Part shown: positions 10,413-21,919 of the stretch, piece by piece
Numbering within the stretch: position 1 is the stretch's first letter
Layout: each line of letters opens with the position of its first letter
Made by a program: the position numbers and the translations under genes
NCBI GenBank assembly: GCA_030272585.1
Contig: BSYQ01000007.1
Span: 500,001 to 564,000, forward strand
Direction of reading: 5' to 3'
Source: Bryopsis sp. KO-2023
Lineage: Eukaryota > Chlorophyta > Ulvophyceae > Bryopsidales > Bryopsidaceae
Length of the DNA stretch: 64,000 nt
Notes under the pieces: model-generated
What the model was told of the DNA's origin: nothing
The model's input: the letters and a program-made list of their open reading frames with translations, nothing else
Databases searched by the model: none

Positions 10413-11380
10413 CCATGGTTGTCGCCAACAGCAAGAAAACCGAGATTAACAAGCAGGGCTTGAACTCCATCAAGAACGCCACCGTCAAGCAAAACTTGAT
10501 GGGAGTGTCGTCCTCCATGGACAAGAAGGGATGGGTGGACCCACAGGGTCGCAAGGGAAAGGTGAGCAATTCTGAATTTGTTTCATCCTGTTTTAATGTA
10601 TATATACATATATACATCCTAATCAGTCCTGTGGGTGATCAAAGTGCTTTCCTCTATGTGAATCAATCACCTTGTATTTGCTTGCATTGTTTATTTGCAT
10701 GCATTGTGTATTTGCTTGCATTGTGCAGTTGGGATGTCCCTTCACATGTAATGTACAGCCCAGCTGGAATGCACTACATACATGCAACATCAGTCGTTGA
10801 GATTCTGCCTTCTCATGGGGGTGATGAAACAAGTCTGGCTCAATTTGATCTTCTGGAAATTGGGATCTTACTTTAGAATAATTCTGGCCGTTATGGAGTC
10901 TTATTACAGCACATCGAACATCCTACTATTCCTGTGCAGGGTTTGGGTGTCTACAAATTCGCCAAGAAGTACGGTGCCAATGTTGATGGATACTCCCCAA
11001 TCTACACCCCAGACATCTGGTCTGAGAGTGGAGAGGAGTACTCCTTGGGAACCAAAGGTCTCCTCGCATGGTGAGGATTGCAAACACACATCTGCAGTTG
11101 TGCATAGGACCATCATGCTTGCCTCACTTCTCAAACATTGGAGGTTTTACTACTGGTGATTGTTTCTAATTTGTCTAATTTGTATCGAAACAAGAAACAT
11201 TTTGAGGGCTTCCAGGATTATTGAGGATTGTTTCGGTGATTTACTTATTTATTCTGTGGATTCATTTCCTGTGAGTGAGGTATTTACAATTTTTTTGTTT
11301 TCTACAGGGCTGGTCTCCTTATTGTTGTCCTCGGTGTTGGCATCAACTTGGTCGTCTCTACTTCCCAGCTTGGTCAGTAA
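10413..11380 (+). CDS. psbR: Photosystem II 10 kDa polypeptide PsbR (5' end open)
   Basis: Small thylakoid protein near the oxygen-evolving complex, needed for stable binding of extrinsic subunits. Three exons: up to 10561, 10940-11070 and 11308-11380, with phase-consistent GT-AG joins. They give [13 protein letters not shown], then [20 protein letters not shown] and [20 protein letters not shown], then [20 protein letters not shown], ending STSQLGQ. This matches plant PsbR ([19 protein letters not shown]), with one C-terminal membrane helix. I use the ATG at 10413 as a minimal start, but the frame is open back to an ATG at 10376 and a splice acceptor (GTTAG) lies just before 10392. A transit-peptide exon upstream is expected and not found. 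PsbR is nuclear-encoded and restricted to the green lineage, so this gene anchors the taxonomic reading of the window. Confidence 0.92.
10675..10725. repeat. 3 x 17-bp tandem repeat in psbR intron 1
   Basis: Three adjacent units of TATTTGCTTGCATTGTG type at 10675, 10692 and 10709, with one or two differences. The repeat lies well inside the first visible intron of psbR. Confidence 0.85.
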
Positions 11381-13586
11381 ACAATATTGCTGCACGGGGC
11401 TAGCATTGGGCTAGTATTTCTGATTCTTGTATTTTATGAGAGGACATTCAATATTTTGATTTCTGGGCTTGATATTTCTATGTGGAAGTTGTGAAGAAAA
11501 AAAGTTGATGTGTAAGCAGAGCCTGAGTTTTGGACATGTCATTCGGATTTGCCGACTCCACACTTCAGTATTTCACTGTCGGAATTAAACATTTCTGATC
11601 AATTCTGGTGAGTTTGAGAAATCACCAAAAACAGCACCTTGGATTTGCTCTTTGCCATTCTGATGGTATTCCGAGGAATGAAATATCCCGTATAATTGGA
11701 GGGAGATACAATGGAAAGGTACAAAAACAAAGATATTATTAGCTTGAAGACTTGGGAAATTTGACACTCAAAAACTTTCAGCTAAAGTCTTTTCATGTTC
11801 CATACCACACAACTCCACAATTATTCCCACAGCAAGCTTCCAGCACTCTGACAGGCGGGGCAGTTTGCAACCACCACCAAATGCCTTTCAGTATACTTGG
11901 GCCCTTATTCTTCTCTCATTTGCTTGCCATCCAGTCTCCAGTCTTCCTGAAGTATCTCTACAGTCAGCTGCATGACAAGAGCAACCAAATAGGGCGAGAA
12001 AAGGAATTGTTAAGCAGCTTGTTATGGCGAATGTTGCATTATTTTGGCACTTTTGCATCTCAACCAGTGTATATTTTTGTGGCCCATTGTGGCCCTTTTG
12101 GCCCATTTTGGCCCCCCAAAAAATCAGAATGGCAAATTTTGGGGCCACAAAAGGGCCAAAACGTTTTAATAGAAGACGAATTTGGGGCCACAAAAGGGCC
12201 ACATTCCCCCGAAGTTTGTAAGGCCTGGGCCACATCCAAGAAATCAATCGAGTTTCCACAAAAATCAAAATCAACAACATTAAGTAAATGCTTATAAACA
12301 CCAAGCCTTGTAATTTTTGTTTTTGAAGTTGGGGCCACATTCTATTTTTTTCGGACAAATTGGGGCCACAAAAGGGCCACAACTGGATGAAACGGCCAAA
12401 TTTAGGGCCACTTTGGGGCCAGTGAAATTGAAAAAAAATACACTGATCTCAACACCATGCAACCCACATTTGCAAACCGACGCCAAGCAATCGAGATATT
12501 GTGCTGCAAGAATGACCTGAAAGACAGCTTGCTGGGATAAGATTTCTATCACAGAGGGTGTGCCTTCTCTCCTCTGGACGGCAACTGGCTCCCCCAACAA
12601 AAACGCCGGGCTGGAAACGGTTGAATAATTTGCTGCTGTTTCCACGAATCAAGACTGAAGATGGCACAAGTCAAGGACACTAACCATTGCAAACCTTCAA
12701 TTTTGATTCTCACCCCAGGATTATCCAAGCCCTGGGTGTCGTCGTGTCAGATCAGAAACATGGCAAAAATACGTTTTTGTGGTCACATGTCTGACGCCAG
12801 CACGGAAGAAAGCTTCCCTGCGCACCGTTTTAGATGCGAAGGAAAGAAGTGGGAACCTTACTGCGGCTACGTAAACCCGTTTTCTCACCCTCTCGCCGCA
12901 CTCAAGCCCCTGTCCCATATTACATGTGTATATTTTTCTAGAGTTCGTAGCTTGTCGTCTTGCTAGTGGCAACGTTTTTTCACGGGTGTGGGAACACGAG
13001 GGAAAGTGTGGTGAGTTCCAGCTGTTGAAAACTGATGGCATGGCCGAGTTTCACGGGGAAATTAGCGAGTTGCCTGCGGGAGCGTCTTCGTCTGGCTTAT
13101 GTTTGAACAGTGCTTTAGTGCCAGTATTGTCAACGTCGGTTTAGGGGGAGAGCTGCGTGAGTTGTGAAGTGTTTGTTTGGGGGTGTCTGCGGGGTGGCCT
13201 TGCGACGTTCAAACAGCTGCGTCGTTTTTTCTGATGTATACTTGAATAGTCTGGATTTCAAAGTGTGGATTTCACCCCTGTCGAAAGTCCCACGCGATGT
13301 CGTCGACACGGTCGCGCTGTCACGAGCGAAGTTTTTTTTAGGGTTTAGTTCAGTGCAACGTCACCAGTTTCGAGGGGAGGTGTTGCCAGGAAATGCCCAC
13401 GTCAAGCGCTTGACTCTCGTTCACGTGTCACGGTTGGTTTTCAAGAATCAGTCATCCTCCAAGATCACAGAAATAGAGCAGCACCCTAAAATAGAGATTT
13501 TATCCCTAGCACTCATGCGGACATCAATGGCATCAGAATCACCAATTGCATGATGTGTTTCACAGAGGAAATACCAATTGCATGAT
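11381..13586. other. 2.2-kb non-coding stretch
   Basis: Between the stop of psbR and the start of the GRAM-VASt gene. No domain is recognisable in any frame. The middle part holds a cluster of GGGGCC/GGGCCA repeats, listed separately. Frames of 100-180 codons over the cluster are by-products of its repeated G/C blocks. Confidence 0.55.
12080..12420. repeat. Cluster of GGGGCCACAAAAGGGCCA repeats
   Basis: The 18-mer GGGGCCACAAAAGGGCCA occurs exactly at 12141-12158, 12184-12201 and 12362-12379. Partial copies lie near 12230, 12330 and 12400 (GGGCCACTTTGGGGCC). Between about 12080 and 12115 the inverted form TGGCCCTTTTGGCCC appears, so the region can fold back on itself. Spacing between copies is irregular, so this is not a simple satellite. 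Its origin is unknown: a decayed mobile element, a hairpin array or a binding-site cluster are all possible. Confidence 0.8.
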
Positions 13587-13604
13587 ATGTTTCACAGAGG
13601 AAAT
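13541..13604. repeat. 32-bp tandem duplication ending at a start codon
   Basis: Two adjacent copies of ACCAATTGCATGATRTGTTT followed by CACAGAGGAAAT, at 13541-13572 and 13573-13604. They differ at one base (G/A). The second copy ends directly before the ATG at 13605 of the GRAM-VASt gene and itself contains an in-frame ATG at 13587. Confidence 0.95.
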
Positions 13605-16284
13605 ATGCCGCCTCTACTCCGACATAGATGTTCGGAGGATTCAGACTCCGTTCTGAAAGGGGGGAAAGCCTTGTCGATGGTTTCCCGAGTTCAACAGAAG
13701 GTGGATGAGCTCCGAAAGAATTTCGGATTGCCTGATGAGGAAATGTTCATGGACGAGTTTTACTGCGCCCTGCACAAAAAAATCCTTTTCCAGGGGCGGA
13801 TGTATATTTTCGAAAATTACGTCTGTTTCTATTCGAACCTCTTCGGCTGGGTGAAGAAAAAAACCATTCCGATGAGGGAAATAACGGATGTGGCCAAAAA
13901 AAGGAATTACGGGTTTCCCAACTCGATTCAGATTGGGTGGAAGGGGAAAAGGGAGTTTTTTACATCGTTTTTGTCGAGGGATGATGCGTACGTTCTCATC
14001 GTCAATGCATGGAACCAAGCAAGGCTCAGTATGTCATCGGAACAGTTAGGTGGGGATCTTCACAAATGGCATTTAAGGCTCCGCTTTTCTTCCTTGCCAA
14101 AAAACTCAATCTATTGAGCGACATAAGGCTGCCAACCTCAATGCATCTTCCCCCTTTCAGCCGTGCTAAACGTATATTTTTTAATAATTTAGCTAAAAAA
14201 TTATGTTTTTAGGTCGACATGCAGACTTCAAAACTCTTTTACGTTTCGCGAAAATAGTCGAAAAAAAAATCTTCGCAAATGAAAATAATCAGGGTTCTAA
14301 TTTATGATTAATTCTACATTATTATTTTTGTACCACTGCTTCACCAATTGATCCGCATATCCAGATGCATTACAACCCTCTCCTACGCTGCATTGATTTT
14401 TGAGGCCATGAATAAACAACCCGATTCTTGACCATCAGGTGCCGATAACTTTAAAGAGGGTCGTCGGTACAGCGAACCTGGCTCAGCTAGATCTCGAGAT
14501 CCCGATATGGACGAGGAGCCTCCGTCAGACTCCCCTCACCACGATGGTATGAAACATCGAAGGGCAAGCTCGGACCTCCCTGATTTTCGCTCGGATGGAC
14601 GATCGCTGGAAAAAAGCAGTCTGGACCATGATTCAGATTCTGACCTGGAGGATGATGACTCAGACTGCTGGTAAGGTTTTCTGCGAATTCCGCCAGTAAC
14701 TCAGGATATCTATATATAGACGCTGGGTAGGCCTGGTTCCTTTGAAGCTACTTTCTCTTGTGGGTGAATTTTCCTCTTAGAAGGTTCTCGGTGTATCGTG
14801 CTGTGGAGGAGAGGAAGGTCACTGTTGGCTGAAAATTGGGTGCTGAAAATTGAATGACACAGGGCTGTTCAATCTGGTGAAGTGCCGCCTGTTCCCGAAG
14901 CCATGGACATGATCATGGAAGCACACTTCTCGGTTCCAGTTCGGGAATTTTTCCAGAAAACCTTGTCGAGCGAATCAATTTTCCTGGAGGAATATCACAG
15001 AACCAGAGGGGACCAGCGACTGCGTTTGTCTCAATGGCAAAAGCATTCAGGGTTGGAGGGCATGGTTCGGCATTCTACCTTCGTCTCGCCCGTGAAAGCT
15101 CCGGGGGGCTTCCGGGTGGGGTTAATTTCCCCAAAGGAAACGGAGTGTAATCAGAACCAGCGATACAGGGTGTATGGTGATGGGGATACCCTTGTCTTCG
15201 AGACATCGCAGGTCGGTGCATAGTTATTGGGTTGTTTTCCATGTTTTTCTCCGACTCGTTGACCCCCTCCCACAAACAGAAATTGAAAAAACAGATTAAT
15301 GGCGTTCCCTCAATGAGGCAGTGAACGAATATTTGGGACAAAGTGGATTCAAGCATTCCACTGAAAGTGGAGTTTTTTCAGTTTGGCTAAAAAAAAAGGG
15401 GATACCTGCCCTGCTGGAAGATGTTGAAACAGCTTTTAAGAAGGCTTGAAAAAACGAGGTAAAAATGAAACTTGCTTTTGTTTGTGTTTGCCCAGGTGAT
15501 GAAAGACATTCCTTATGGGGATAACTTCACTGTGGAGATGCGATGGGACATCACTCGAGTGGTCAATCGAGGGACGCATGAGGATAATTGCCGAGTGACA
15601 ATTTATGGAAGCGTTCCCTTCATCCGCCATGTCATTTCGCCCATCCGAATGATGATCGAATCCAGCGTAATGAAAGAGCTCAGGAACTCTGTTGCCCAGC
15701 TGTTTGAGAACATGAGGGTGGCCCTGGCAGCCAGCAGCTCCCAGTCTGCCACTGAAGCGTCAGTCGAGGCCCCGATTCGTGCAGAGTACAATCTGGACGA
15801 ACTGCTTTCTCGCCAGGAGCTCAGGACCAAGCTGTTGGGTTTGCTTAGAGAGAGCTTGGAGGATTCGGAGAGGATTGAGCTGCTCGGAAAAACTTCATCT
15901 GTTGAACATCCACAGCAGACCGACTCGAAAATTGTGCAGTCCCCAATGGAACAACCTTTGCCATGGGCGGATAGGTTCACATCTTACATTCCATCTGTGT
16001 CGATGAACTTCTTTCTGTTGATAGGGATCGTGGTGCTGTTTATGTTTCAAATATTGACTCTGTTTTTGTGCCTGTACCCTCCTGTTCCGTACAACAGGGG
16101 GTACGGGCAGTACCCCTCAGATATTCCACAGTTTGATAGGGTTTTCTGGAGGGAGAGCCTTAATTACATGAACCAGGATTTGCATTCGTTGCACGGCCGA
16201 TTGGAGGGGTTGGCAAAGGGTGTGGAGGCGGCACTGGAGCAAGTCCGAGAGGTTAAATTTAATGAAAACAACATCGAACACTGA
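13587..16284 (+). CDS. GRAM-VASt domain lipid-transfer membrane protein
   Basis: Related to plant VAD1/VASt proteins and to LAM/Aster sterol carriers at membrane contact sites. Exon 1 (13587 to about 14028) carries the GRAM domain: FGLPDEEMFMDEFYCALHKK, ILFQGRMYIFENYVCFYSNL, FGWVKKKTIPMREITDVAKK. An exon at about 14439-14672 is a Ser/Asp-rich acidic linker ending DLEDDDSDCW. The VASt domain runs from about 14865 to 15215 (VPEAMDMIMEAHFSVPVREF) and, after an intron, from 15496 (VMKDIPYGDNFTVEMRWDIT, CRVTIYGSVPFIRHVISPIR). After it come a Ser/Ala linker, one membrane helix (MNFFLLIGIVVLFMFQILTL) and a C-terminal amphipathic coiled segment. This order (GRAM, VASt, tail helix) is the family architecture and predicts ER anchoring. 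The ATG at 13605 is an alternative start. Confidence 0.9.
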
Positions 16285-17631
16285 TGTTGTTTTTTTTGCA
16301 TCCATCAACATGAAAATATCGTCAGCAGTGGGTGTTGCGTGTGTGGCTAGAAAAGGGAGGGCGAAAAAGAAACTCAAGCACAAGCAATTGTGGAGGATAT
16401 TAGAAATAATTTTTTTTTGAGGGGATGGAGGGGGGGATTTGAGGCAGTTTGGGTTCGTGTAACGGGTGAGATGGATGTTGAAAATGGGAATATTGGATAT
16501 GGGGGCTGAAGGGTTGAGGGCAGGGGTATGATTTTGTTGTTGAGGAGTAGAGTTATAAAGGTGCGTTTTGAAAATTTTCAGGCCTAGTTAGGATTGTCGT
16601 TTATCTTCCATATCAATGCTTGTGTATAATAACAAGTGCTTCGAAAGCTTCATATCATCAGAGGGGAAATGGTTCTTTTGAGGTTTTCGATATTAAAAAA
16701 AAAAAAAAGAGAAAAAGAAGGGGGGGCAAAGGTACGAGAAAATGGTTGTTTGAAGGATCTTTCCAGCAAGGTGTTTTTTTTTTGCCTGTTGTTGATTTTG
16801 CAAAGTGGTGTTAATGTCCTTGCGACTGCGTTTTTTTTGGAGTTGATGGGCAATAGACTGTTGTTTAAAAGAAAAGTATGAATGAATTTGTTTAGTGTCA
16901 CTTTATTTGTAATACCCTTGCTGATTTTTTTTGCTGGTTGGTTTTGATAGGAGTGCTTTGTTTGATAAATAAATAAATAATGGAGGAAAACCACACTTGG
17001 AATCTGACATGGGACATCGAGGAATCAATGTAACTGTTTATGTACACATCGAGTTCTCTCACAATAACAATATTAGTTGAACATTTGGGATAATTTGGCA
17101 AAATTAAATTAATTGTAAATTTGGCATAATGCGTGATTATTGGATGCTGGGGTCGTACTCCATTAAGAACCTCTGCTGGCACACTATTTGCACCATCAAA
17201 ATCCACTCACGCACGAAGACTGCCAACTTCTATTCAGGAACCGTCAGCAGATTCAAAAAATAAATTGTTGTTCTTGATCAAGTTTATGGCAACTTCTCTC
17301 ACATGGGAAAAAAAGGGGGGGGGGGAATTTCAGCAGTATCGGTCTGATTAGAAAGAGTACATGAGAAAAAATGTTATATCAAATACAGTGGATGACAATT
17401 TCTTACAAAATCATGTCATATTGATGAAAAAAGGATACCCAGGATGTAGAAACTATTAGCTACAACCACATTTTATTCTCGAAAAACCTTCCAACTAGCT
17501 AGCAACTAATTTCCAAAAACAATAATCCAAAAAGGCACACAGCCCAGAACACCAACGAATGACCAAACGAAAAATTAACCCAATTGATTCGTTGCCGCGA
17601 GCAGAATGTACACATGGTTCTTGTCGAGACT
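16285..17631. other. 1.3-kb convergent intergenic region
   Basis: Lies between the 3' ends of the GRAM-VASt gene (+) and the flavin oxidoreductase (-). It is T/A rich with homopolymers (A run near 16696, G run near 17317). No convincing coding exon is seen on either strand. Confidence 0.6.
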
Positions 17632-20600
17632 TCAATTTCTTCTCCACGCCAGCAAATTTCGGAACATTCCTTTCACAAAAGGAGTTAATCTGGTTCTATT
17701 GTAGAGGTCACCACACTGGCGAATGGACTCGGACTGCAAAACACACAAAATAAGCTTCAGGAAAAACTCTGTTCCCAGGGGATGCAAAACCCTGAACAAT
17801 CCGTCAAATACACCATCCAGGTCCAACTCAGGGTTCTATTCTTCCATGGGGAATTCCTAACACAGAGATATGTGGTTTCCATCACATTCCTCGAAACAGA
17901 CGCAACCCCAGATGACTTCTGATCTAGCTCTCTGTTCCTGGACACGCTCCACCGCACACCCTTGCTTTTTTGAAATAATTTTTTGAAACAAAAATGTGGG
18001 ACATTTTGATAATGCCAACCTGTGTGGGATAAGGATGGATGACGTAAGCAAGCGAACCGAGTCCAAATCCTGCTTGCATGGCCACCGAAATTTCCGAGAT
18101 CATGTTTCCAGCATCCGCTGCAACGATGGTAGCTCCGATCATTTTGTCACTCCCCTCCTTGGTATAGATTTTGCAAAAACCCTCCTCTTGGCCATCGCAG
18201 ATTGCTCGGTCCACGTCGTCCAATTTCCGGATGAATGTTTGGTACTTGATCCCAGCCTTCTTCATGTCAGACTCATACAAGCCTTTGATAAAGTGCACAC
18301 ACAAACACAAACTAAGAAAAAACATGATTTTGATTTTTCTCTCCCTTTCCACGACATAGAGCATCACCCTGTGAAAATCATCGTGCCATATTTCGAAAAG
18401 GATAAAAAGAGAAAGTGAATCACGCATGGGAAAATGGTTCTTCCCCTGGACTTCTCAATTGAAGCCAGTACAATCTAGGTAAAAAAGCGGGAGATATCTT
18501 CTTCAAATATTAGTTCTATTCGAAAAACTCTGTGGCTTACCAACATGTGCAATCTCAGGCTCCGTAAATGTTGCCCAAGGGATCAAAAGGGAAGACATCT
18601 TCCCGGATCCAAAGAACAATGCATTTCTGATGACCAATCTTGCCATGAAATCGGCAACATGGGTGAACTTGTACTGCGTACACACATCCCCCACGGCAAA
18701 AATATTTTTCGTCGAAGTTTGAAGCAGATCGTTGACCTTCACCCCCTTTTTGTCGTAGTCTACCCCTGCCGCTTCGAGATTCAAATTCCTGACATTGGGA
18801 GTTCGTCCGGTGGCGATCATAAGCTCGTCGACCTCCACGGTTTCCTAGATTTTGGGGGAAAAAAACAAACACAAAAAGAAAGATATATCCTCAGCTGGAT
18901 GGATCCAGAGCAAATCCCTTCGAGTCGCAACAAATCAAGAACCACTTTCAATTTAAAAAAAAAGAAAAAAGATGACAGATTAGGCAAAAATTAGGCAAAA
19001 AAAAGCTGTAGTTGACACCAGAGGGAAAGCAAAGGAACTTTAGGGGTGAGTTCTCTTCTTTGTGTGCGACTCATTTTTTGCCTTGTTTTGTCCTTACTTG
19101 GATGCCGTTGTTTGTGACTTGAATCAAGATCGTCCCCGTGTCAGAATTTTCAATCTTGTCATACTGGCACTTCAGCTTGAAATCGATCCCATCCTCAACC
19201 AACTGTTTTTGCACGATTTCCACAGCATCCCTGTCTTCTTTCTCCAGGATTTTGCCAGATCGGCCAAACACCGTCACTTCGGAACCGAACCTTGCCATCG
19301 CCTGAGCAAGCTCCAAACCTGGGAGAAACCCAACCCAAACAACACTTGTAAATCACTGTTTCAACCATCAAACCTTATTTACTTGGGGTTACTCGACTTT
19401 CAAAGTCCAGCGCAACACCTCTATTACACTGTCAGTTGGGTTGGGGAAAAAAAGGGTTCTCAATGTGTGCAGTTGCAACCAAAGACTACAGAAGCAATTT
19501 TGGAATACATTACCAATTACGCCAGTTCCAATTACGCCGAATCGTTTAGGCAACTCGGTCAGGTTGAAGAAGGTTGCATTTGTCAGAAACGAAACATCTT
19601 GCAATCCCTGGAAAACGAAAACAGAAATGCTGATGTTAGTGTTAAGTTATTGTTTTGTCTCGTTCCACCAGGGCGCTGCTGAGCAGCATCGGTAGATTTT
19701 CCGATCAGTTTTGTCATTCTCACCGGAATTTGTGGAATGGATGCCGCTGCACCAGTTGCAATGACGGCAGCTGCGAATTTGAGTTGCTGCCCATTCACCT
19801 CAATGGTATTCTTGTCGATAAACTTGCCACGACCCTGTCCCAACAACCAAAAAAATAAAATCAACAAACTCCTTAATTTTTTTTTTTGAATTCTTGCTGA
19901 AATCAATAAGAGGGTCGAAGAAAACAAAACTTGCACTCAGCCAAGAATCCCGTTCCTTCTTCACACCTGAAAGACATCAACTCCCAGCTCCGAGGCATAT
20001 CGATTGCAAGAGTCCACCCGACTGATCTGTGCTCTGATTTTCCTCATCCTCTCCATGATTTTCCCAAAGTCCACCTCAACTCCAGTCACCGTCACTCCAA
20101 ATTGAGCAGCATTCCTCGCCTGGATCAACGAGACACCAGTCCGATTAGACAACACCACAGCCGCACCATGCCATGGCTTTTTCGACAGAGGGAACAGCAT
20201 TTACCTCATATACAGCTCTGGCACAACGAATAACAGCTTTGGAAGGGACGCATCCCACGTTCAGACAATCCCCTCCCATGAGATGCTCTTCGATGATGGC
20301 GACTTTCGCACCCACTCCAGCTGATCCGGCAGATGTGACCAATCCACCAGCACCAGCTCCGATCACCACCAAATTGTACCTTAGCCAACAAACAAAGTTT
20401 TTCTTCCTTGCAAGATCATCTACTTCATACCACTTCTTGTTGGCATTTCGACATTTAGCATCTGGATCCGGGTTGAAAACAAAGATTTGAGATGGAGGAA
20501 GCTAAAATTCATCCACTGCTTGAAAATTAAAATAGCTTGGCACTCAGTCTGTGATATCTAATCCCATGCACTTCAATATGATTCATGGGTGAGTTCAGAT

Positions 20601-20859
20601 CCATCTGCTGGTGGAAAAAGTTGCTACCTACTTGGATGTGGCCACGGGATCCTTCCAGTTTGCAGGATGCACGTTGTCCAGCAACTTGATGTTGTACTCG
20701 TCCAAAGGAGTGACTTGGACGTCTGCGATAGCTTGAGTGGCGTCGCTCAAGTCCCACTCCGGCATATCAGGCTGCAGGTTGGGGGTCGCCTTCGCAGTAT
20801 CTGGGCGGAACAAGGCGTCAGCCCAGCTGAACTTGGAGCCATCAGACTTCGTGACGTGC
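17632..20859 (-). CDS. MerA-like FAD-dependent pyridine nucleotide-disulfide oxidoreductase (5' end open)
   Basis: Nine exons: 20859-20632, 20379-20205, 20119-19967, 19834-19724, 19607-19514, 19318-19098, 18844-18541, 18282-18020 and 17733-17632. An N-terminal segment (LDEYNIKLLDNVHPANWKDP) precedes the FAD motif YNLVVIGAGAGGLVTSAG and the redox-active pair in GGDCLNVGCVPSK. The NAD(P) motif is GVIGTGVIGLELAQ, the second FAD contact is NIFAVGDV, and the interface region ends ISEISVAMQAGFGLGSLAYV with IHPYPTQ. The tail (GDLYNRTRLTPFVKGMFRNL) and the N-terminal extension match the mercuric-reductase-like group of algae and animals rather than dihydrolipoamide dehydrogenase. The C-terminal vicinal cysteines of true MerA are absent, so mercury reduction is unlikely and the substrate is unknown. 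The first visible exon starts at an acceptor, so a leader exon, perhaps with a targeting peptide, lies upstream in 20860-21250. Confidence 0.93.
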
Positions 20860-21251
20860 CTATTCACCACAGAGTACACAGTTAGAGACGTCCTCCCACA
20901 CTTTTATGCCGATGGTAACATCGAATGTGTGTAGACCTGTATCTGGGCACCCCAACCCCAACCCCTGGAAGCCTCGCCAACTCAGTGCGGTCGTTGCGTG
21001 ACACAGGGAGTGTTAACGACTGATGGGATGGTGTCCATCGAGTGGGACGAGCGAACGCCATAGGCTCTCAAACGGAACTGTTTCGCGGGCGAACCAAGCT
21101 ATTGAACATGAATATGACAACGGAGATCACAAAGTGGCGAACAAGGTTGGGTATTACGAGAGGGCGCGAAAGAGAAAGGCGTCGCCGAAACACCCTAAAC
21201 TCGCTGCGTCTATTTAACTCGTGAGCAGACTGTGAGTCAGCAACAGCAACT
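20860..21251. other. Intergenic plus missing first exon of the oxidoreductase
   Basis: No domain seen. The first exon of the downstream minus-strand oxidoreductase should lie here, because its first visible exon starts at a splice acceptor. I could not pick it out. Confidence 0.4.
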
Positions 21252-21605
21252 TCACTCGACGTCCAAACAAAACAAGGAAAACACAGCAACCCGGCCAAAG
21301 CCCCACCCTCCGTGAAAGTCTTCGTGGGACGAAAACCGATAGAACAAGGCCTCGTTTTTGAAGCTGTGATCCTTCGTCACGTGGTGTAAAATCCCCATAT
21401 CGATGAGGCGATCGCCGAGAGCAATAGCGTCCGCGTCTCCTTTAGCGTAACCCATCGACGTGAGGAAACCGACGGCATCAGAACCAAGAAAACAGTTCTT
21501 GTAGGTCTTCATGCGGAACGATCTATCCTTGATGGTGAGGTTGGTTATGAGTTGTTCCGCAATTTTTGCCATGAACTCATCCTGGTAGTCGGCCGCTTCC
21601 GGCAT
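21252..21605 (-). CDS. Single DEP-domain protein (copy B)
   Basis: A frame of 117 residues from the ATG at 21605 (MPEAADYQDEFMAKIAEQLI). The DEP fold is visible through LTIKDRSFRMKTYKNCFLGS, DAVGFLTSMGYAKGDADAIA, GDRLIDMGILHHVTKDHSFK and NEALFYRFSSHEDFHGG. DEP domains bind membranes or receptors in signalling proteins, but here nothing else is attached. The neighbour at 21920-22593 is a clear paralogue in the same orientation with the same EDFHGG ending. Copy B reads on 16 residues (WGFGRVAVFSLFCLDVE) where copy A stops. An upstream leader exon like that of copy A may exist but was not found. Confidence 0.8.
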   Translation of the reverse strand: MPEAADYQDEFMAKIAEQLITNLTIKDRSFRMKTYKNCFLGSDAVGFLTSMGYAKGDADAIALGDRLIDMGILHHVTKDHSFKNEALFYRFSSHEDFHGGWGFGRVAVFSLFCLDVE

Positions 21606-21919
21606 CTTGAAACCTTTCTCAAACGCAGGGCGTCGTTTTTTCCCACAGCTGATACTTGACACCCACGGTGGTTGGGCTCAAACCCTTGGACAATCTCCAG
21701 AAACACCACGCGAGCCAGCAACTCCCATTACGTTTTTGCGGCGTGCCAGACGTGGAGTGTGACCGAGTCTATTTTTATATGTTGCAAACATTCGAGCATG
21801 GTGTTGGCTCTGTTTCTTGGCTTTCAGAACCCAAGTTTGAAACATGCAGTCGTTCTGGAGCCTAAATTTCATAAGGTTTTGTTCTCGAATTGAGCCGTTA
21901 CCCAAGGCAGCCCTAATCC

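Noticed and set aside
11888-12382. A 164-codon minus-strand frame with repeated WPF-GP / PFVAPK peptides
   Set aside because: The peptide repeats only mirror the GGGGCC/AAAAGGGCC DNA blocks, appear in more than one frame, and have no start context or splice support. Treated as a DNA repeat.
17632-20859. First reading as dihydrolipoamide dehydrogenase
   Set aside because: The N-terminal segment before the FAD motif and the C-terminal NRTRLTPFVKGMF tail belong to the MerA-like group, not to the E3 subunit.
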